Positions 26,510 to 35,828 of a stretch of DNA of 55,961 nucleotides are shown piece by piece. Below the pieces are notes generated by a model. The model ran no database searches. It was not told where the DNA came from and saw only the letters and a list, made by a program, of their open reading frames with translations. Numbering within the stretch: position 1 is the first letter of the stretch; every line of letters starts with the position of its first letter. A program made the translations under genes and the position numbers. Source of the stretch: Bacillota bacterium (GTDB lineage: Bacteria; Bacillota; UBA994); the NCBI GenBank assembly GCA_009773495.1, contig WSXW01000011.1, positions 1 through 55,961 on the forward strand, written 5' to 3'.

Positions 26510-27736
26510 CTATCGTTTCAGCTGGATTAACTCCTGCAACATTTCGTCTGAAGTTGTGACGACGCGAGAGTTAGCCTGGAAAGCCCTACTGGTAGAGATC
26601 ATCTCAGTAAATTCCGTGGCAAGGTCAACATTCGACATCTCTAACATTCCGGTCTCTATAGTTCCTCGACCGTCGGATCCAGCGGCGCCGATACGTACCT
26701 CACCGGAGTTAGACGAGACATCGAATAAGTTGCCTGCGGACTTGAGCATACCCTCTGGGTTAGCAACATAAGCGAGAGCAATCTGCCCTAGGTCGCTGAC
26801 CAGGCCGTTAGAATATGTCCCAGTAATCACACCGGTTTTGCCAATACTGAAGGTCAGCAGCTCACCCGGCGGATAGCCGTCTTGGAATTTCACTAAGGCA
26901 GTATTGTCGCCGGCTACTTGGCTTAAAGAGTTAAAGTCTAAAGAGAAAGAGACTGTCTCTGCACCGGGAATGGTAACAGTCACAGGACCGGTTGTTGCTG
27001 TATTTAAAGCCCCAGCGGTCGTAAATGACAACGTCCCTGAGCCGTTACCCACGGTAAGGCCGCCAACCGATGTGACGCCCCAATTCCAAGCATTTGCAGC
27101 TGTCTTTGTGAATTTGACTGTTAACTCATGAGAAGCTCCCTTAGAGTCATAAGCTGTGACATAAGTTGTGTGTGCGCTAGCAGCGGTAGCCGCCACGCCG
27201 CTAGATAGGTTGCCTGTCATCTCCACTAAGGCGGTAGCCTTAGTCATTATTTTTTCTCCAACGGGAATGCTTATTGGCTGCATCGCACTTTGTGTGCTGA
27301 TTTGACCGTTGTTGTCAGCCATCCATCCTACGACCTTAAGACCTGTAGAAGCGTTAACGAGCTCATTGCTTAAGGACAAGCTGAATGAACCATCACGGGT
27401 ATAAAGGTTACGGACGCCATCCGAGACCACGAATAAACCGCCGCCCTGAATAGCTAAATCTGTCACCCGGCCAGTCGCCTGAAGGCTCCCTTGCGTATGA
27501 ATGGTATCAATGCCAGCTATAGTCATGCCCAACCCTACCTGCGAGGGATTAATTCCCGCCCTACCCCCCATCGGGGCGCTCGCGCTGCGTATAGTCTGGC
27601 TAAGCATATCCTGAAACTTAACCCGGCTACCCTTAAAACCTGTGGTGCCCACGTTAGCGATGTTGTTAGCGGTAACGTCTAGCTTAGTCTGCTGACTACG
27701 CATACCTGAGATGGCGGCAAATAACGACCTAAGCAT
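26510..27736 (-). CDS. flgE: flagellar hook protein FlgE
   Basis: The hook subunit (408 residues). The N-terminal rod motif is LDVTANNIANVGTTGFKGSR, and the C-terminal coiled motif is NVDLATEFTEMISTSRAFQANSRVVTTSDEM. The less conserved centre (about 140-320) forms the D1/D2 surface domains. It follows flgD by one base, as expected for scaffold and hook. Confidence 0.96.
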   Translation of the reverse strand: MLRSLFAAISGMRSQQTKLDVTANNIANVGTTGFKGSRVKFQDMLSQTIRSASAPMGGRAGINPSQVGLGMTIAGIDTIHTQGSLQATGRVTDLAIQGGGLFVVSDGVRNLYTRDGSFSLSLSNELVNASTGLKVVGWMADNNGQISTQSAMQPISIPVGEKIMTKATALVEMTGNLSSGVAATAASAHTTYVTAYDSKGASHELTVKFTKTAANAWNWGVTSVGGLTVGNGSGTLSFTTAGALNTATTGPVTVTIPGAETVSFSLDFNSLSQVAGDNTALVKFQDGYPPGELLTFSIGKTGVITGTYSNGLVSDLGQIALAYVANPEGMLKSAGNLFDVSSNSGEVRIGAAGSDGRGTIETGMLEMSNVDLATEFTEMISTSRAFQANSRVVTTSDEMLQELIQLKR

Positions 27737-27737
27737 T

Positions 27738-28148
27738 TTAAACTCCCTCCCTTATTTCAACGATCCTATTTAGGGGAATTGCTGCCTCGTTAATCTTCAA
27801 AACGCTATGTTGGCCTAACCACAGCACCGAGTCAACCTTGCCGCCTTGAGCCACGCCATTTTCATCTAAGTAGGTAACCGATTTGCCCACTAAACCACTG
27901 AGTTCCCCTAAGAGTTGTAGATTCACCAGCGAGTCTAGCTTGGTATTGAGATTTTGCAGCTGCTCTAGGGTACTGAACTGAGCTAACTGGGCGACCATAG
28001 CAGTACCATCGCTGGGATTTAGGGGGTCTTGGTTGCGCATCTGGGCGATCAGAATTTTAAGGAAGGCGTCCTTGCCTAGGCCTGCGTCCATTAGTCCAGA
28101 GGGCTTAGTTGTTGCAGTAGCACTTTGACCTGTAGCGTTAACTTGCAT
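27738..28148 (-). CDS. flgD: flagellar hook assembly scaffold FlgD
   Basis: FlgD caps the growing hook. The N-terminal export and cap region contains GKDAFLKILIAQMRNQDPLNP and AQLAQFSTLEQLQNLN. At 136 residues it is the short form: the C-terminal part is one small beta domain. It sits between fliK and flgE. Confidence 0.95.
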   Translation of the reverse strand: MQVNATGQSATATTKPSGLMDAGLGKDAFLKILIAQMRNQDPLNPSDGTAMVAQLAQFSTLEQLQNLNTKLDSLVNLQLLGELSGLVGKSVTYLDENGVAQGGKVDSVLWLGQHSVLKINEAAIPLNRIVEIREGV

Positions 28149-28158
28149 GCGGCACCTC

Positions 28159-29184
28159 CTAAATCACAAATTCTACCTCATGTGGTCGTTCCCGGCGGCT
28201 GCGTTCGCGCTGTTGTTTGTTGCGGTCGGAATTACGTTGGCGTTGTTCTTCGCGATATTCATGATACTCCTCCATGGTAAAGATAGAAATTGTAGTAGAG
28301 CTATACGTCGCTCCTGCGAATGCTTGTGGCAACTGTTGGGCTAGGGCCTCTTTAGCTGCTGGAGTCTCCACAACTAAACGCACAGTCACTTGCCCTTGTG
28401 CGTCACGCTTTGCGCTGACCACGATTCTACCATATTCCGGGGGGGAAACCTCGATCGTTACCATCGGTCGGACTGGATTATTGCTGTAGGAGATTATTTC
28501 TGTTCGCAACTGCTGCAAACTCTCAGCGCTGACCACAGGTAAACTAGGGCTTGCTGGTACTGCGACCTGAGGGACTTGGCCTGACAACACCGGAGCGTCG
28601 TCAACACGCTGCGGCCGCAGAGTGGACTCGGGACTTTGCTGCCCGGGTACTGAAACCACAGGTTGCTCAACACGTGGTTGTCCGGAATTCACTTCTAAGG
28701 GGACAGTAGCGACCGGCCTTACAGTGCTAGGAGTCTCTGGCGCTAAGTCTTGGCCTTTGGTAGAAGCGCCCTTGTCTATAACTTTAAACTCTGGTGCAAA
28801 CGCTGGCGTCGCCTCTCCTGTCATCTCGGGTAGGTCCATATTAGGCGCTTGAGAATCCTTAGCAATCTCGCCAGCGCTTTCGGAAATCGCACTGAACTCC
28901 AGCAATAGAGCGCTTATTGCAGGAGATTCTTTAGGCAGATTTAAGAGAAGCTGTTCTACTGTAGTCCCTTCAGGCAGTGCTCTGAGCAGGTCCTCGATCT
29001 GAGCATTAGGCTCGCCATTGGTCTCCTGCCCATTGTTAGCTGCTGTTCGTACCTCTATATTTACCTGTACACCGGCTAGAGCTGCTAAAAGTAGTGCCAA
29101 AAAATCATTGCTGTCTGTCTTGCCTGGTTCAGTCTTTGCTGATAGTTCTAAAGCAACGTTAGATTCTGTAGGTAGTATTCTCAT
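28159..29184 (-). CDS. fliK: flagellar hook-length control protein FliK
   Basis: The secreted molecular ruler. The N-terminal two thirds is low-complexity and Pro/Thr/Glu-rich. The C-terminal domain (about 225-310) has the family segment VTIEVSPPEYGRIVVSAKRD, and the C-terminus is Arg/Gln-rich. ATG at 29184 is used; a TTG at 29190 overlaps the fliJ stop. Poor conservation is usual for FliK; position between fliJ and flgD supports the call. Confidence 0.88.
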   Translation of the reverse strand: MRILPTESNVALELSAKTEPGKTDSNDFLALLLAALAGVQVNIEVRTAANNGQETNGEPNAQIEDLLRALPEGTTVEQLLLNLPKESPAISALLLEFSAISESAGEIAKDSQAPNMDLPEMTGEATPAFAPEFKVIDKGASTKGQDLAPETPSTVRPVATVPLEVNSGQPRVEQPVVSVPGQQSPESTLRPQRVDDAPVLSGQVPQVAVPASPSLPVVSAESLQQLRTEIISYSNNPVRPMVTIEVSPPEYGRIVVSAKRDAQGQVTVRLVVETPAAKEALAQQLPQAFAGATYSSTTISIFTMEEYHEYREEQRQRNSDRNKQQRERSRRERPHEVEFVI

Positions 29185-29186
29185 AA

Positions 29187-29609
29187 TCAACGGGCCTGCC
29201 TAAGATAGACCTGAATCGCGCTCTCGTCTAAGAGGCTTTGCTCGATAGCCTGTTCAGCCTGACGAGCCACAGCCATAGTAGACTCTTTATGCACCTCGAA
29301 CTTTTTTCTATTAACAGAGGCCTGCACTAAATGAGCTTGCGCAACATCTCTTAAATCGATGGCTGACTGCAGAGTCTTGCGAGCGTCTTGGATGCGGGTT
29401 AGGTGGGAGAAAAAAAACTGCCCACGCTGTTCAATCATGTCCGGACTAACCTTTGCATCACACTGGTCTTCCATCAGGCGCAGCATCAAATCTAGACGTT
29501 CAACTTGCTCCTGACGTGCCTGCTCTGCTTGCGCCAGTTGAAGCTTGCGCTGATCTTCGAGTTGTCGCTTGAGTCCAAGCACCTGTTCCAGAGAATAAGT
29601 ACGTGCCAC
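29187..29609 (-). CDS. fliJ: flagellar export chaperone FliJ
   Basis: A 140-residue, almost entirely helical coiled-coil protein rich in Glu, Gln and Arg. FliJ connects the FliI ATPase to FlhA and recycles export chaperones. Sequence identity in this family is low; the call rests on the coiled-coil pattern and on the position right after fliI. Confidence 0.88.
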   Translation of the reverse strand: MARTYSLEQVLGLKRQLEDQRKLQLAQAEQARQEQVERLDLMLRLMEDQCDAKVSPDMIEQRGQFFFSHLTRIQDARKTLQSAIDLRDVAQAHLVQASVNRKKFEVHKESTMAVARQAEQAIEQSLLDESAIQVYLRQAR

Positions 29610-29616
29610 TTCTCAT

Positions 29617-30933
29617 TCACCTCGCCAATACATTAGCTAGCTCCGTGAGCGAATCTTGGAGTTGCCACCGCTCGTGGGTGGCTTGGACTAATAGCTGCAT
29701 GATACGGGGGTTCTTATCAATTGCTTCATCGATAAGAGGGCTACTACCCTTTACATAAGCTCCAATATTAATGAGGTCTTCGTTTTGCCTATAAACCGCA
29801 AGCAGATTACGACATCGCGAAACCAAACTCAGATGATCCTTGGAGGACAATTCGGTCGCTAGGCGGCTTATGCTTTGTAGCACATCGATAGATGGATAGT
29901 GATTCCGCTCGGCTAACTTACGCGATAACACAATGTGCCCGTCGAGTATACTCCGCACCGCATCTGCTATGGGCTCATTCATGTCGTCGCCATCTACTAA
30001 CACAGTGTATAGAGCGGTAATACTCCCGCGGGATGATGTACCTGAGCGTTCTAAGAGCTTGGGTAAGAGGGCAAAAACTGAAGGTGGGAAACCACGGGTG
30101 GTAGGTGGCTCGCCAATAGCTAAACCAATCTCCCGCTGGGCAGTAGCAAAACGAGTAACCGAATCCATTAAGAGCATCACTTGCTTTCCCTGATCACGAA
30201 AATATTCCGCGATGGCGGTAGCCGTGAGTGCTGCCTTGATTCTCAGCAGAGCGGGTTGGTCAGATGTAGCTACAACCACTACTGACTTAGCTAAGCCCTC
30301 TGGCCCTAAATCCCTCTCTAGAAAGTCACGGACCTCGCGGCCACGCTCACCCACCAGAGCAATAACATTACAGTCGGCAGTACTGCCTCTGGCGATCATA
30401 CCCAGCAGTGTGCTTTTACCCACGCCACTTCCCGCAAAAATCCCGAGGCGCTGTCCGCTACCCGCTGTAAGGAATAGATCAATTGACTTCACTCCCGTCT
30501 CTAAGACATCTTTCACCCTTTCTCGCTCTAAAGGGTTAGGAGGAGCTTGGTCTAAGGGGTAATCGTAATGCGGAGGCGAAAACTTGCTATTAGTCATTGA
30601 CCTCCCTAGGCCGTCTACAATCCTACCCAGCAAATCTGCCCCGACTCTGACCGAAAGCCGCTCGCGTAAGGGATGTACTGGGCTGCCCGGAGCAATACCG
30701 TGTAGCGGGGCGAAGGGGAAGAGATAGAGCTTGTCCCCACTAAAACCCACAACTTCAGCTTCAACTTGCCTCGGTGGACTCCCTATTAGACACAACTCTC
30801 CGATAGATGCCCGCACGCCCCCGACCTCGACGGTCAACCCTATAACTTCCGTTACTCTGCCGAAGTGTTGCCAGCTAGGCCTGGTGGTAATCCTCTGCTT
30901 AACGCTGTGAAAATCGAACGAGAAGCTAGTCAT
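29617..30933 (-). CDS. fliI: flagellum-specific ATP synthase/export ATPase FliI
   Basis: The export ATPase, related to the F1 beta subunit. Walker A is GIFAGSGVGKSTLLGMIA (near 165), and Walker B is QVMLLMDSVTRFATAQREIG. The conserved GEPPTTRGFPPSVFALLPKLLERSG follows. Length 438 is normal. It overlaps fliH by eight bases. Confidence 0.97.
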   Translation of the reverse strand: MTSFSFDFHSVKQRITTRPSWQHFGRVTEVIGLTVEVGGVRASIGELCLIGSPPRQVEAEVVGFSGDKLYLFPFAPLHGIAPGSPVHPLRERLSVRVGADLLGRIVDGLGRSMTNSKFSPPHYDYPLDQAPPNPLERERVKDVLETGVKSIDLFLTAGSGQRLGIFAGSGVGKSTLLGMIARGSTADCNVIALVGERGREVRDFLERDLGPEGLAKSVVVVATSDQPALLRIKAALTATAIAEYFRDQGKQVMLLMDSVTRFATAQREIGLAIGEPPTTRGFPPSVFALLPKLLERSGTSSRGSITALYTVLVDGDDMNEPIADAVRSILDGHIVLSRKLAERNHYPSIDVLQSISRLATELSSKDHLSLVSRCRNLLAVYRQNEDLINIGAYVKGSSPLIDEAIDKNPRIMQLLVQATHERWQLQDSLTELANVLAR

Positions 30934-31633
30934 CGGCTTGCACCTGTCGCATTATCTTCATATGCTCAGTAAGGCTGGCTACGATGGCCCCTGAGTCATC
31001 CTCAACTCTAAAAGACTCTAGATCTAAGGACGGGTCAGGGCGTATCAAAACTTCATTGCCGTCAGCGGTTCCGGGTAGCAAATAACTGTAAGCAGATACG
31101 GTCTCTACTCTGTTGGGGTTTACAAAAATGCACACTTTACGTCGTGAAACAAGCTCTTGTATAGCCCGAGCTACCATGTTTAATAAGAGCTCCGGCACTC
31201 GCTGCATTTGTTCATGCATAAAGTGTTCGGCTGTGGTAACCACAAGGTCTACAATTTGTTGCCGACTGCCTTCGATGAAGCGAACCCGGTCTGCCTCGAG
31301 GACCGCATAAGATTCTTGCACCTGCAACATGAGCGCTTGGGCCTCTGCCTGTGCTCTACTTGCTCCGGCCTCAAAGCCTTCTCTCTCCGCTACGGCTCTG
31401 ACCCGCTCTCTTTCAGCATCTACTTCTGCCAGCAGGCGCCCTCGCTCCATTGCCAATTCAAGTTGTGCGGCTTCCCATTTTTCCTGAAAGAGAGCTTCAG
31501 CCCTTATCTGTAGTGCCATTTCCAACACATCGTCACCGGGATTTAGTTGCAGCGGGGCTGTCTTAACCTCTGCAATCGGAATGTTGACCTTACTGGCGGT
31601 ATCTACCGCCACATGCTTATACAATGATGGCAT
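30926..31633 (-). CDS. fliH: flagellar assembly protein FliH
   Basis: FliH is the stator-like regulator of FliI. The 235-residue protein has a central helical stretch rich in Glu/Ala/Arg (about 50-125) and a C-terminal domain with VELLLNMVARAIQEL-like helices and VLIRPDPSLDLESFRVED. ATG at 31633 follows AGAGGTGG by five bases and overlaps fliG by 17 bases; the longer frame to 31672 lies inside fliG. Confidence 0.9.
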   Translation of the reverse strand: MPSLYKHVAVDTASKVNIPIAEVKTAPLQLNPGDDVLEMALQIRAEALFQEKWEAAQLELAMERGRLLAEVDAERERVRAVAEREGFEAGASRAQAEAQALMLQVQESYAVLEADRVRFIEGSRQQIVDLVVTTAEHFMHEQMQRVPELLLNMVARAIQELVSRRKVCIFVNPNRVETVSAYSYLLPGTADGNEVLIRPDPSLDLESFRVEDDSGAIVASLTEHMKIMRQVQADD

Positions 31634-32627
31634 CTTCGCCACCTCTTGCGATAACGATTTCTCCCGCCTCATCTAGGCGACGGATAACCGCAACAATACG
31701 TTGTTGCGCTTCTTCTACGTCGCGTAGGCGTATGGGGCCCATAAACTCAGTATCCTCACGGAGCATTTCAGCTGCCTTCTTGGACATGTTCTTATATACG
31801 CGCTGGCTCACTTCTGCCCCTGCTCCCTTGAGTGCCAAAGCAAGATCCTTGGTGTCTAGTTCGCGGATCACGCGCTGAATAGCGCTGTCGTCGAGCATAA
31901 TGATATCCTCAAATACGAACAACCGCTTCCGGATGTCTTCTGCTAGAGCTGGGTCGTCACGTTCTAGCTGCTCAAAGATCATTTTCTCAGTAGCTCTGTC
32001 CACGCGGTTGAGTATATTAACCAAGGCTTTAATGCCACCTGCTACTGCGAAGTCGTGTTGAGCGAAGGACGTAAACTTGCCGGACAACACGCTCTCTAAC
32101 TCGACCAGAACTTCGGGTGATACTCTCTCCATGGTGGCAATACGCTTCGCCACATCTGCCCGCATTTCGACAGACAACGTAGATAAGATTACTGCGGCTT
32201 GTTCAGGTTCAAGGTGAGAGAGAATGAGAGCAACCGTCTGCGGGTGTTCTTCGGCGATGGCCCCTGCCATTTGCTTTGGGTCAACTTTTTTGGCAAACGC
32301 AAAAGGCTTAAGGGCCGTACTCTCGGTGAGCTTGCGCATTATTTCTACTGACTTTGCTGCTCCTAAGGCCCGCTCCAACATATCTTTGGCGTACTTAACC
32401 CCGCCCTCCAACATATACGCATGTGCTTGGTGCATTTCCATGACTTCACCTAGCACTTGTTGCTTAAGATCTGGTTCTACCTTCGTGGTGTTAGCTACCT
32501 CAGCTGTAATGATCTCGATATCCTCATCTGGCAGCAATCTCAACACCTTGGCCGAGAGTTCCGGCCCCAGGGCGATGAGTAATGCTGCTATTTTTTTTAT
32601 GCCCCTGGTGCGTCGATCTCTAGGCAA
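31617..32627 (-). CDS. fliG: flagellar motor switch protein FliG
   Basis: FliG joins the MS ring to the C-ring and meets the stator. Three armadillo-like domains are visible: N (about 1-100, binds FliF), middle with EEHPQTVALILSHLEPEQAA, and C-terminal with the torque helix LALALKGAGAEVSQRVYKNMSKKAAEML. Length 336 is normal. It follows fliF by ten bases. Confidence 0.97.
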   Translation of the reverse strand: MPRDRRTRGIKKIAALLIALGPELSAKVLRLLPDEDIEIITAEVANTTKVEPDLKQQVLGEVMEMHQAHAYMLEGGVKYAKDMLERALGAAKSVEIMRKLTESTALKPFAFAKKVDPKQMAGAIAEEHPQTVALILSHLEPEQAAVILSTLSVEMRADVAKRIATMERVSPEVLVELESVLSGKFTSFAQHDFAVAGGIKALVNILNRVDRATEKMIFEQLERDDPALAEDIRKRLFVFEDIIMLDDSAIQRVIRELDTKDLALALKGAGAEVSQRVYKNMSKKAAEMLREDTEFMGPIRLRDVEEAQQRIVAVIRRLDEAGEIVIARGGEDAIIV

Positions 32628-32637
32628 AATAATCCTC

Positions 32638-34173
32638 CTATCCTTCGCTAAACCAAGCCTTAATCATCATGGCAACTTCGTCTGGCTGGCTCTTAGCTAA
32701 TTCCTTTACTCTATTCAGAGCTACTTCAGATTCAGTTAGAGTCCTAGCAGCGGCAGCCTCGGCTAAGGCTTGTTGCAGCGGCACGAAGTTTACAGCCTCA
32801 GTGCGCGGTACCTCAAACTTCAAGGCCCGGCTAATCTTGCCGATGACTATCAACAGCAGAATAAAGCCGAGTAGGACACCGGCTGCCATAATTCCGTAGT
32901 TGATGTATTGCCGAGTCTGGTCACGCTTGAGCAGGTCCGCCATTTCTTGGCGAGCGGCGTCGACATGGTCCATGTTAAAGTTAAGCGCAGAAACAATAAT
33001 CGAGTCGCCGCGGTCATCCGAATACCCTAGCGCCGCCTTAACCAACCTGTCTAGCTCTTGCTTTTGATCCTCGCTCAGCGTGGCATTAACTGACACTGCT
33101 GTCGACAAGCGCAATACTTTGCCAGGTGCAATAATTACAGTTGTTTGGGTGGTGTCTATCTCATATTCGGTTGACCGATCCGTACTGGAATATGTATTGT
33201 TACCAGAGTCAGCACTACCAACGGGGTAGGTTGGTATGTTAGAGCCTGTGCCAGGTACACCCCCTCCGCTGCCGGTACTGCCTGAGTAAGATTCTTCGCG
33301 CACCTGTTCGCTGCGCACGATCTGACCATCTTTATCATAAACAATTCTCGTTACAGACTCCTGGTCAAAACTCATATCGGCAGTTACGACCGCTACCGCT
33401 TTACCTGGTCCGTAAATGCGCTCTAACATCTGAACAAGCTTAAGCTCCAATTCATGCTCAAAGCTACGCTTGAGTTCAGTCTGTTTGGCCGCAGTAGGGT
33501 TGCTGTCGTCAGAACCAAGGACCAACCCATCAGTAAGAATCCTACCTCCCACATCAATAATGGAGACGTTCTCAGGTTTTAGCTTGGGCACACTGAGAGC
33601 CACGAGGTAAGACATACCCTTGACTTTTTCTGCAGTTAAAGTCTGAAAAGGTCTGAGCTTGAGAGTAATAGATGCACTCGCGGAATCGGCTGTCTGCAAA
33701 AAGACACTAGGCTCCGGAATGACTAAATGCACGCGCACCTGCTCAATTTCAGGGTAAAACGAGATAGTGCGGCGCAGTTCCTCCTCAAGCGCCCGTTGGT
33801 AATTAAGGCGTCGTTCAAAATCTGTAATGCCTAACTTGACTTGATCAAACAACTCGTAACCTATTCCGCTGTTATAGAGACCCTCACCGGAAATCCTAAT
33901 TTTTAACTCATGAACCATTCCTTGGGGAACGTGTATTGCCGTGCCCTCGTCTACTAACTGGTAGGCGACTTTCTCCTGTTTAAGGGATTCTACAATGGAG
34001 TTAGCTTGGCGGGCGTCAAGGCCCGAAAATAGAGGAACAAATTGAACTCGAGTTGAATAGTAGGACGCCGATCCAATCACAACTAGCAAAGCCACCACGG
34101 CAACTGACCACATGCTCTTCCGCCGAGGCGACTGGGCCCCCCACCAGGCGCTAAGACTCTGCACCGTATTCAC
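32638..34173 (-). CDS. fliF: flagellar MS-ring protein FliF
   Basis: The inner-membrane ring builder. An N-terminal membrane helix (WSVAVVALLVVIGSASYY) precedes ring-building motifs YNSGIGYELFDQVKLGITDFERRLNYQRALE. A variable Gly/Ser-rich loop comes before the second membrane helix (YGIMAAGVLLGFILLLIVIG). The C-terminal FliG-binding tail ends LAKSQPDEVAMMIKAWFSE. The start is GTG with AGGAG about ten bases upstream. Length is 511. Confidence 0.97.
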   Translation of the reverse strand: MNTVQSLSAWWGAQSPRRKSMWSVAVVALLVVIGSASYYSTRVQFVPLFSGLDARQANSIVESLKQEKVAYQLVDEGTAIHVPQGMVHELKIRISGEGLYNSGIGYELFDQVKLGITDFERRLNYQRALEEELRRTISFYPEIEQVRVHLVIPEPSVFLQTADSASASITLKLRPFQTLTAEKVKGMSYLVALSVPKLKPENVSIIDVGGRILTDGLVLGSDDSNPTAAKQTELKRSFEHELELKLVQMLERIYGPGKAVAVVTADMSFDQESVTRIVYDKDGQIVRSEQVREESYSGSTGSGGGVPGTGSNIPTYPVGSADSGNNTYSSTDRSTEYEIDTTQTTVIIAPGKVLRLSTAVSVNATLSEDQKQELDRLVKAALGYSDDRGDSIIVSALNFNMDHVDAARQEMADLLKRDQTRQYINYGIMAAGVLLGFILLLIVIGKISRALKFEVPRTEAVNFVPLQQALAEAAAARTLTESEVALNRVKELAKSQPDEVAMMIKAWFSEG

Positions 34174-34186
34174 CTGCTATTCACTC

Positions 34187-34486
34187 CTACACTTGCATGC
34201 GAGCAATCTCTTGGTAGGCCTCAACAATCTTGTTTCGGACTTGCACAGCCAGTTGTAAAGACAACTTGGCCTGCTCCATAGCCACAGTAACCTGATGCAA
34301 ATCGTCAACTTCACCCAAGACTAGCTTTGTGGCCATATCGTCAGCCTTGACCTGCATTTCGTTGACGTTTCTCAAGGCGTCTGTTAGCTGTTTGGAGAAG
34401 TCCACTTTGGCGGTGGCTTGCTCCTTGAGTGCGGCACCCGGAGCTAGCTGTGTAGTAACAGCAGATATGCTCAGGGGGTTAATCAT
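34187..34486 (-). CDS. fliE: flagellar hook-basal body protein FliE
   Basis: A 99-residue rod adaptor that links the MS ring and rod. The C-terminal half shows the family segment DLHQVTVAMEQAKLSLQLAVQ followed by RNKIVEAYQEIARMQV. It lies 13 bases before fliF and ten after flgC. Confidence 0.96.
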   Translation of the reverse strand: MINPLSISAVTTQLAPGAALKEQATAKVDFSKQLTDALRNVNEMQVKADDMATKLVLGEVDDLHQVTVAMEQAKLSLQLAVQVRNKIVEAYQEIARMQV

Positions 34487-34496
34487 CGGCTCTCAC

Positions 34497-34943
34497 CTAC
34501 CCTCGCCCAATTTCTAAAGCTTTCATAGCCAGAGACTTAGTAACGTTTAACACCTGCACGTTTGTTTCATAGGCCCTTGAAGCAGTAATCAGATCAACCA
34601 TCTCGTTCACGACGTCAATATTAGGCATCGCAACATAGCCGTCCTCGTCAGCATCGGGATGACTAGGATCATGTACCATGCGAGCCGGAGCTTCGTCGCG
34701 AATAACGGCCGAAACCTGCACTCCTGCCCCGTCGGTGCCGCCACGGGAGGGCAGTCTGACAAAGCGGTTGAGCTTTGACTCCTGCAACATCTCCGAAAAA
34801 ACGACGCGGCGGCGCTGATACGGACCACCTTCGGGGGTACGAGTAGTATTGATGTTGGCGACATTTTGGGAGATAGTGTCAATGCGCAGCTTCTCTGCCG
34901 AAAGCGCCGATGCACTAATGGCCATGGATGCAAAAACCTTCAT
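34497..34943 (-). CDS. flgC: flagellar rod protein FlgC
   Basis: A 148-residue proximal rod protein. The N-terminus contains EKLRIDTISQNVANINTTRTPEGGPYQRR. The C-terminus is NIDVVNEMVDLITASRAYETNVQVLNVTKSL, both family motifs. Four bases separate it from flgB. Confidence 0.97.
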   Translation of the reverse strand: MKVFASMAISASALSAEKLRIDTISQNVANINTTRTPEGGPYQRRRVVFSEMLQESKLNRFVRLPSRGGTDGAGVQVSAVIRDEAPARMVHDPSHPDADEDGYVAMPNIDVVNEMVDLITASRAYETNVQVLNVTKSLAMKALEIGRG

Positions 34944-34947
34944 TTAC

Positions 34948-35310
34948 CTAACGCCTCCCTTCGTTGATCACATAGCGCATCATCGACAAACGATCACTTA
35001 GCTGCTGGGTCAACGCTTGGTATTTAATGCCATTGGCAGACATTAAAACCATTTCCTGATCGAGATCCACATTGTTGCCGTCGTCGCGCATCGAGGTACT
35101 GCGATCGGCAACAATTCTAGGGTTAAGTGCCTGTGGTGAGGTATGTATAGTGCGCCTTTCCATGGCTTCTTTAACGTGTTCCTCAAAAGTCACCAAGCTA
35201 CGCTTGAAGCCCGGAGTGTTGGCATTTGCTACGTTATTTGCTATAACTCTCTGTCGCAGAGCAGATGCATCCATCGCGCGATATAAGAGCTCCGAAACAT
35301 TTGTTTTCAT
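34948..35310 (-). CDS. flgB: flagellar rod protein FlgB
   Basis: A 120-residue rod protein with RVIANNVANANTPGFKRS near the N-terminus and NVDLDQEMVLMSANGIKYQALTQQL at the C-terminus. It is the first gene of the 25-kb main operon. AGGAGGGG lies about 12 bases before the ATG, and a probable promoter lies just upstream. Confidence 0.97.
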   Translation of the reverse strand: MKTNVSELLYRAMDASALRQRVIANNVANANTPGFKRSLVTFEEHVKEAMERRTIHTSPQALNPRIVADRSTSMRDDGNNVDLDQEMVLMSANGIKYQALTQQLSDRLSMMRYVINEGRR

Positions 35311-35334
35311 GTTTTATACAGTCCCCTCCTTTGT

Positions 35335-35363
35335 TTTACACAACTTAAGTCATTATTCGACAA
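35335..35363 (-). promoter_or_regulatory. probable sigma-A promoter of the main flagellar operon
   Basis: On the minus strand TTGTCG (35358-35363), a 17-base spacer and TGTAAA (35335-35340) give four of six matches in each box. It is placed between the flaG terminator and the flgB ribosome site. No sigma-D motif is present here, as expected for an early operon. Confidence 0.4.
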
Positions 35364-35383
35364 ATATATAACTAATCCTTCAA

Positions 35384-35415
35384 AATAATAAAAACCCGCA
35401 AGATAAATGCGGGTT
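35384..35415 (-). terminator. terminator between flaG and flgB
   Basis: Minus strand AACCCGCA/TGCGGGTT with a 7-base loop is followed by TTTATTATTTT. It separates the sigma-D driven fliD-fliS-flaG unit from the main operon. Confidence 0.88.
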
Positions 35416-35453
35416 AAAGGAAGACATAACACTATTTTCCACAATAATCGCCG

Positions 35454-35828
35454 TTAAACTCTCTCATCCACTAAAACACCGACCAAATGTCTTAGATGAA
35501 CTAATAAATCTAGGGTTTTTTCCGCAGGAATCTCCCTTATAACCTCTTGACTGTCCTCGTTTACGACCTTCACTATGTATTCTCCTGAGGCCTCGTGCTT
35601 TTCAAACTTGAGGCGAATATTGAGGGCCTGCATGGTCATGTTCATGCGTTGAACGGCCTCGTCTGTAGAGCTTTGTCGTTGCTGCCTATTCTCCTCGGGG
35701 ATAGGTCGCTCCTTTTTAGTCTGCAAATTCATGTCTATGGCGCTTTTTTTAGTATCCTTTACCTCCTGCCGCGCCGCGATATCTATCACCTTGCCCATTA
35801 CAACTGGTTCCGTACCTTGAACTTTCAT
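35454..35828 (-). CDS. flaG: FlaG family protein
   Basis: FlaG proteins influence filament length and usually sit with fliD and fliS. The 124-residue product has a charged, disordered N-terminal half. The C-terminal FlaG segment (about 65-124) contains LNIRLKFEKHEASGEYIVKV and EVIREIPAEKTLDLL. ATG at 35828 follows GGGAGGTG by six bases; the longer open frame (to 35978) runs through intergenic repeat sequence and is rejected. Confidence 0.9.
   Translation of the reverse strand: MKVQGTEPVVMGKVIDIAARQEVKDTKKSAIDMNLQTKKERPIPEENRQQRQSSTDEAVQRMNMTMQALNIRLKFEKHEASGEYIVKVVNEDSQEVIREIPAEKTLDLLVHLRHLVGVLVDERV

Noticed and set aside
35311-35453. c-di-GMP riboswitch before the main flagellar operon
   Set aside because: Sought because such riboswitches occur in Clostridia; the gap is short and filled by a terminator and promoter, and no conserved core motif was seen.
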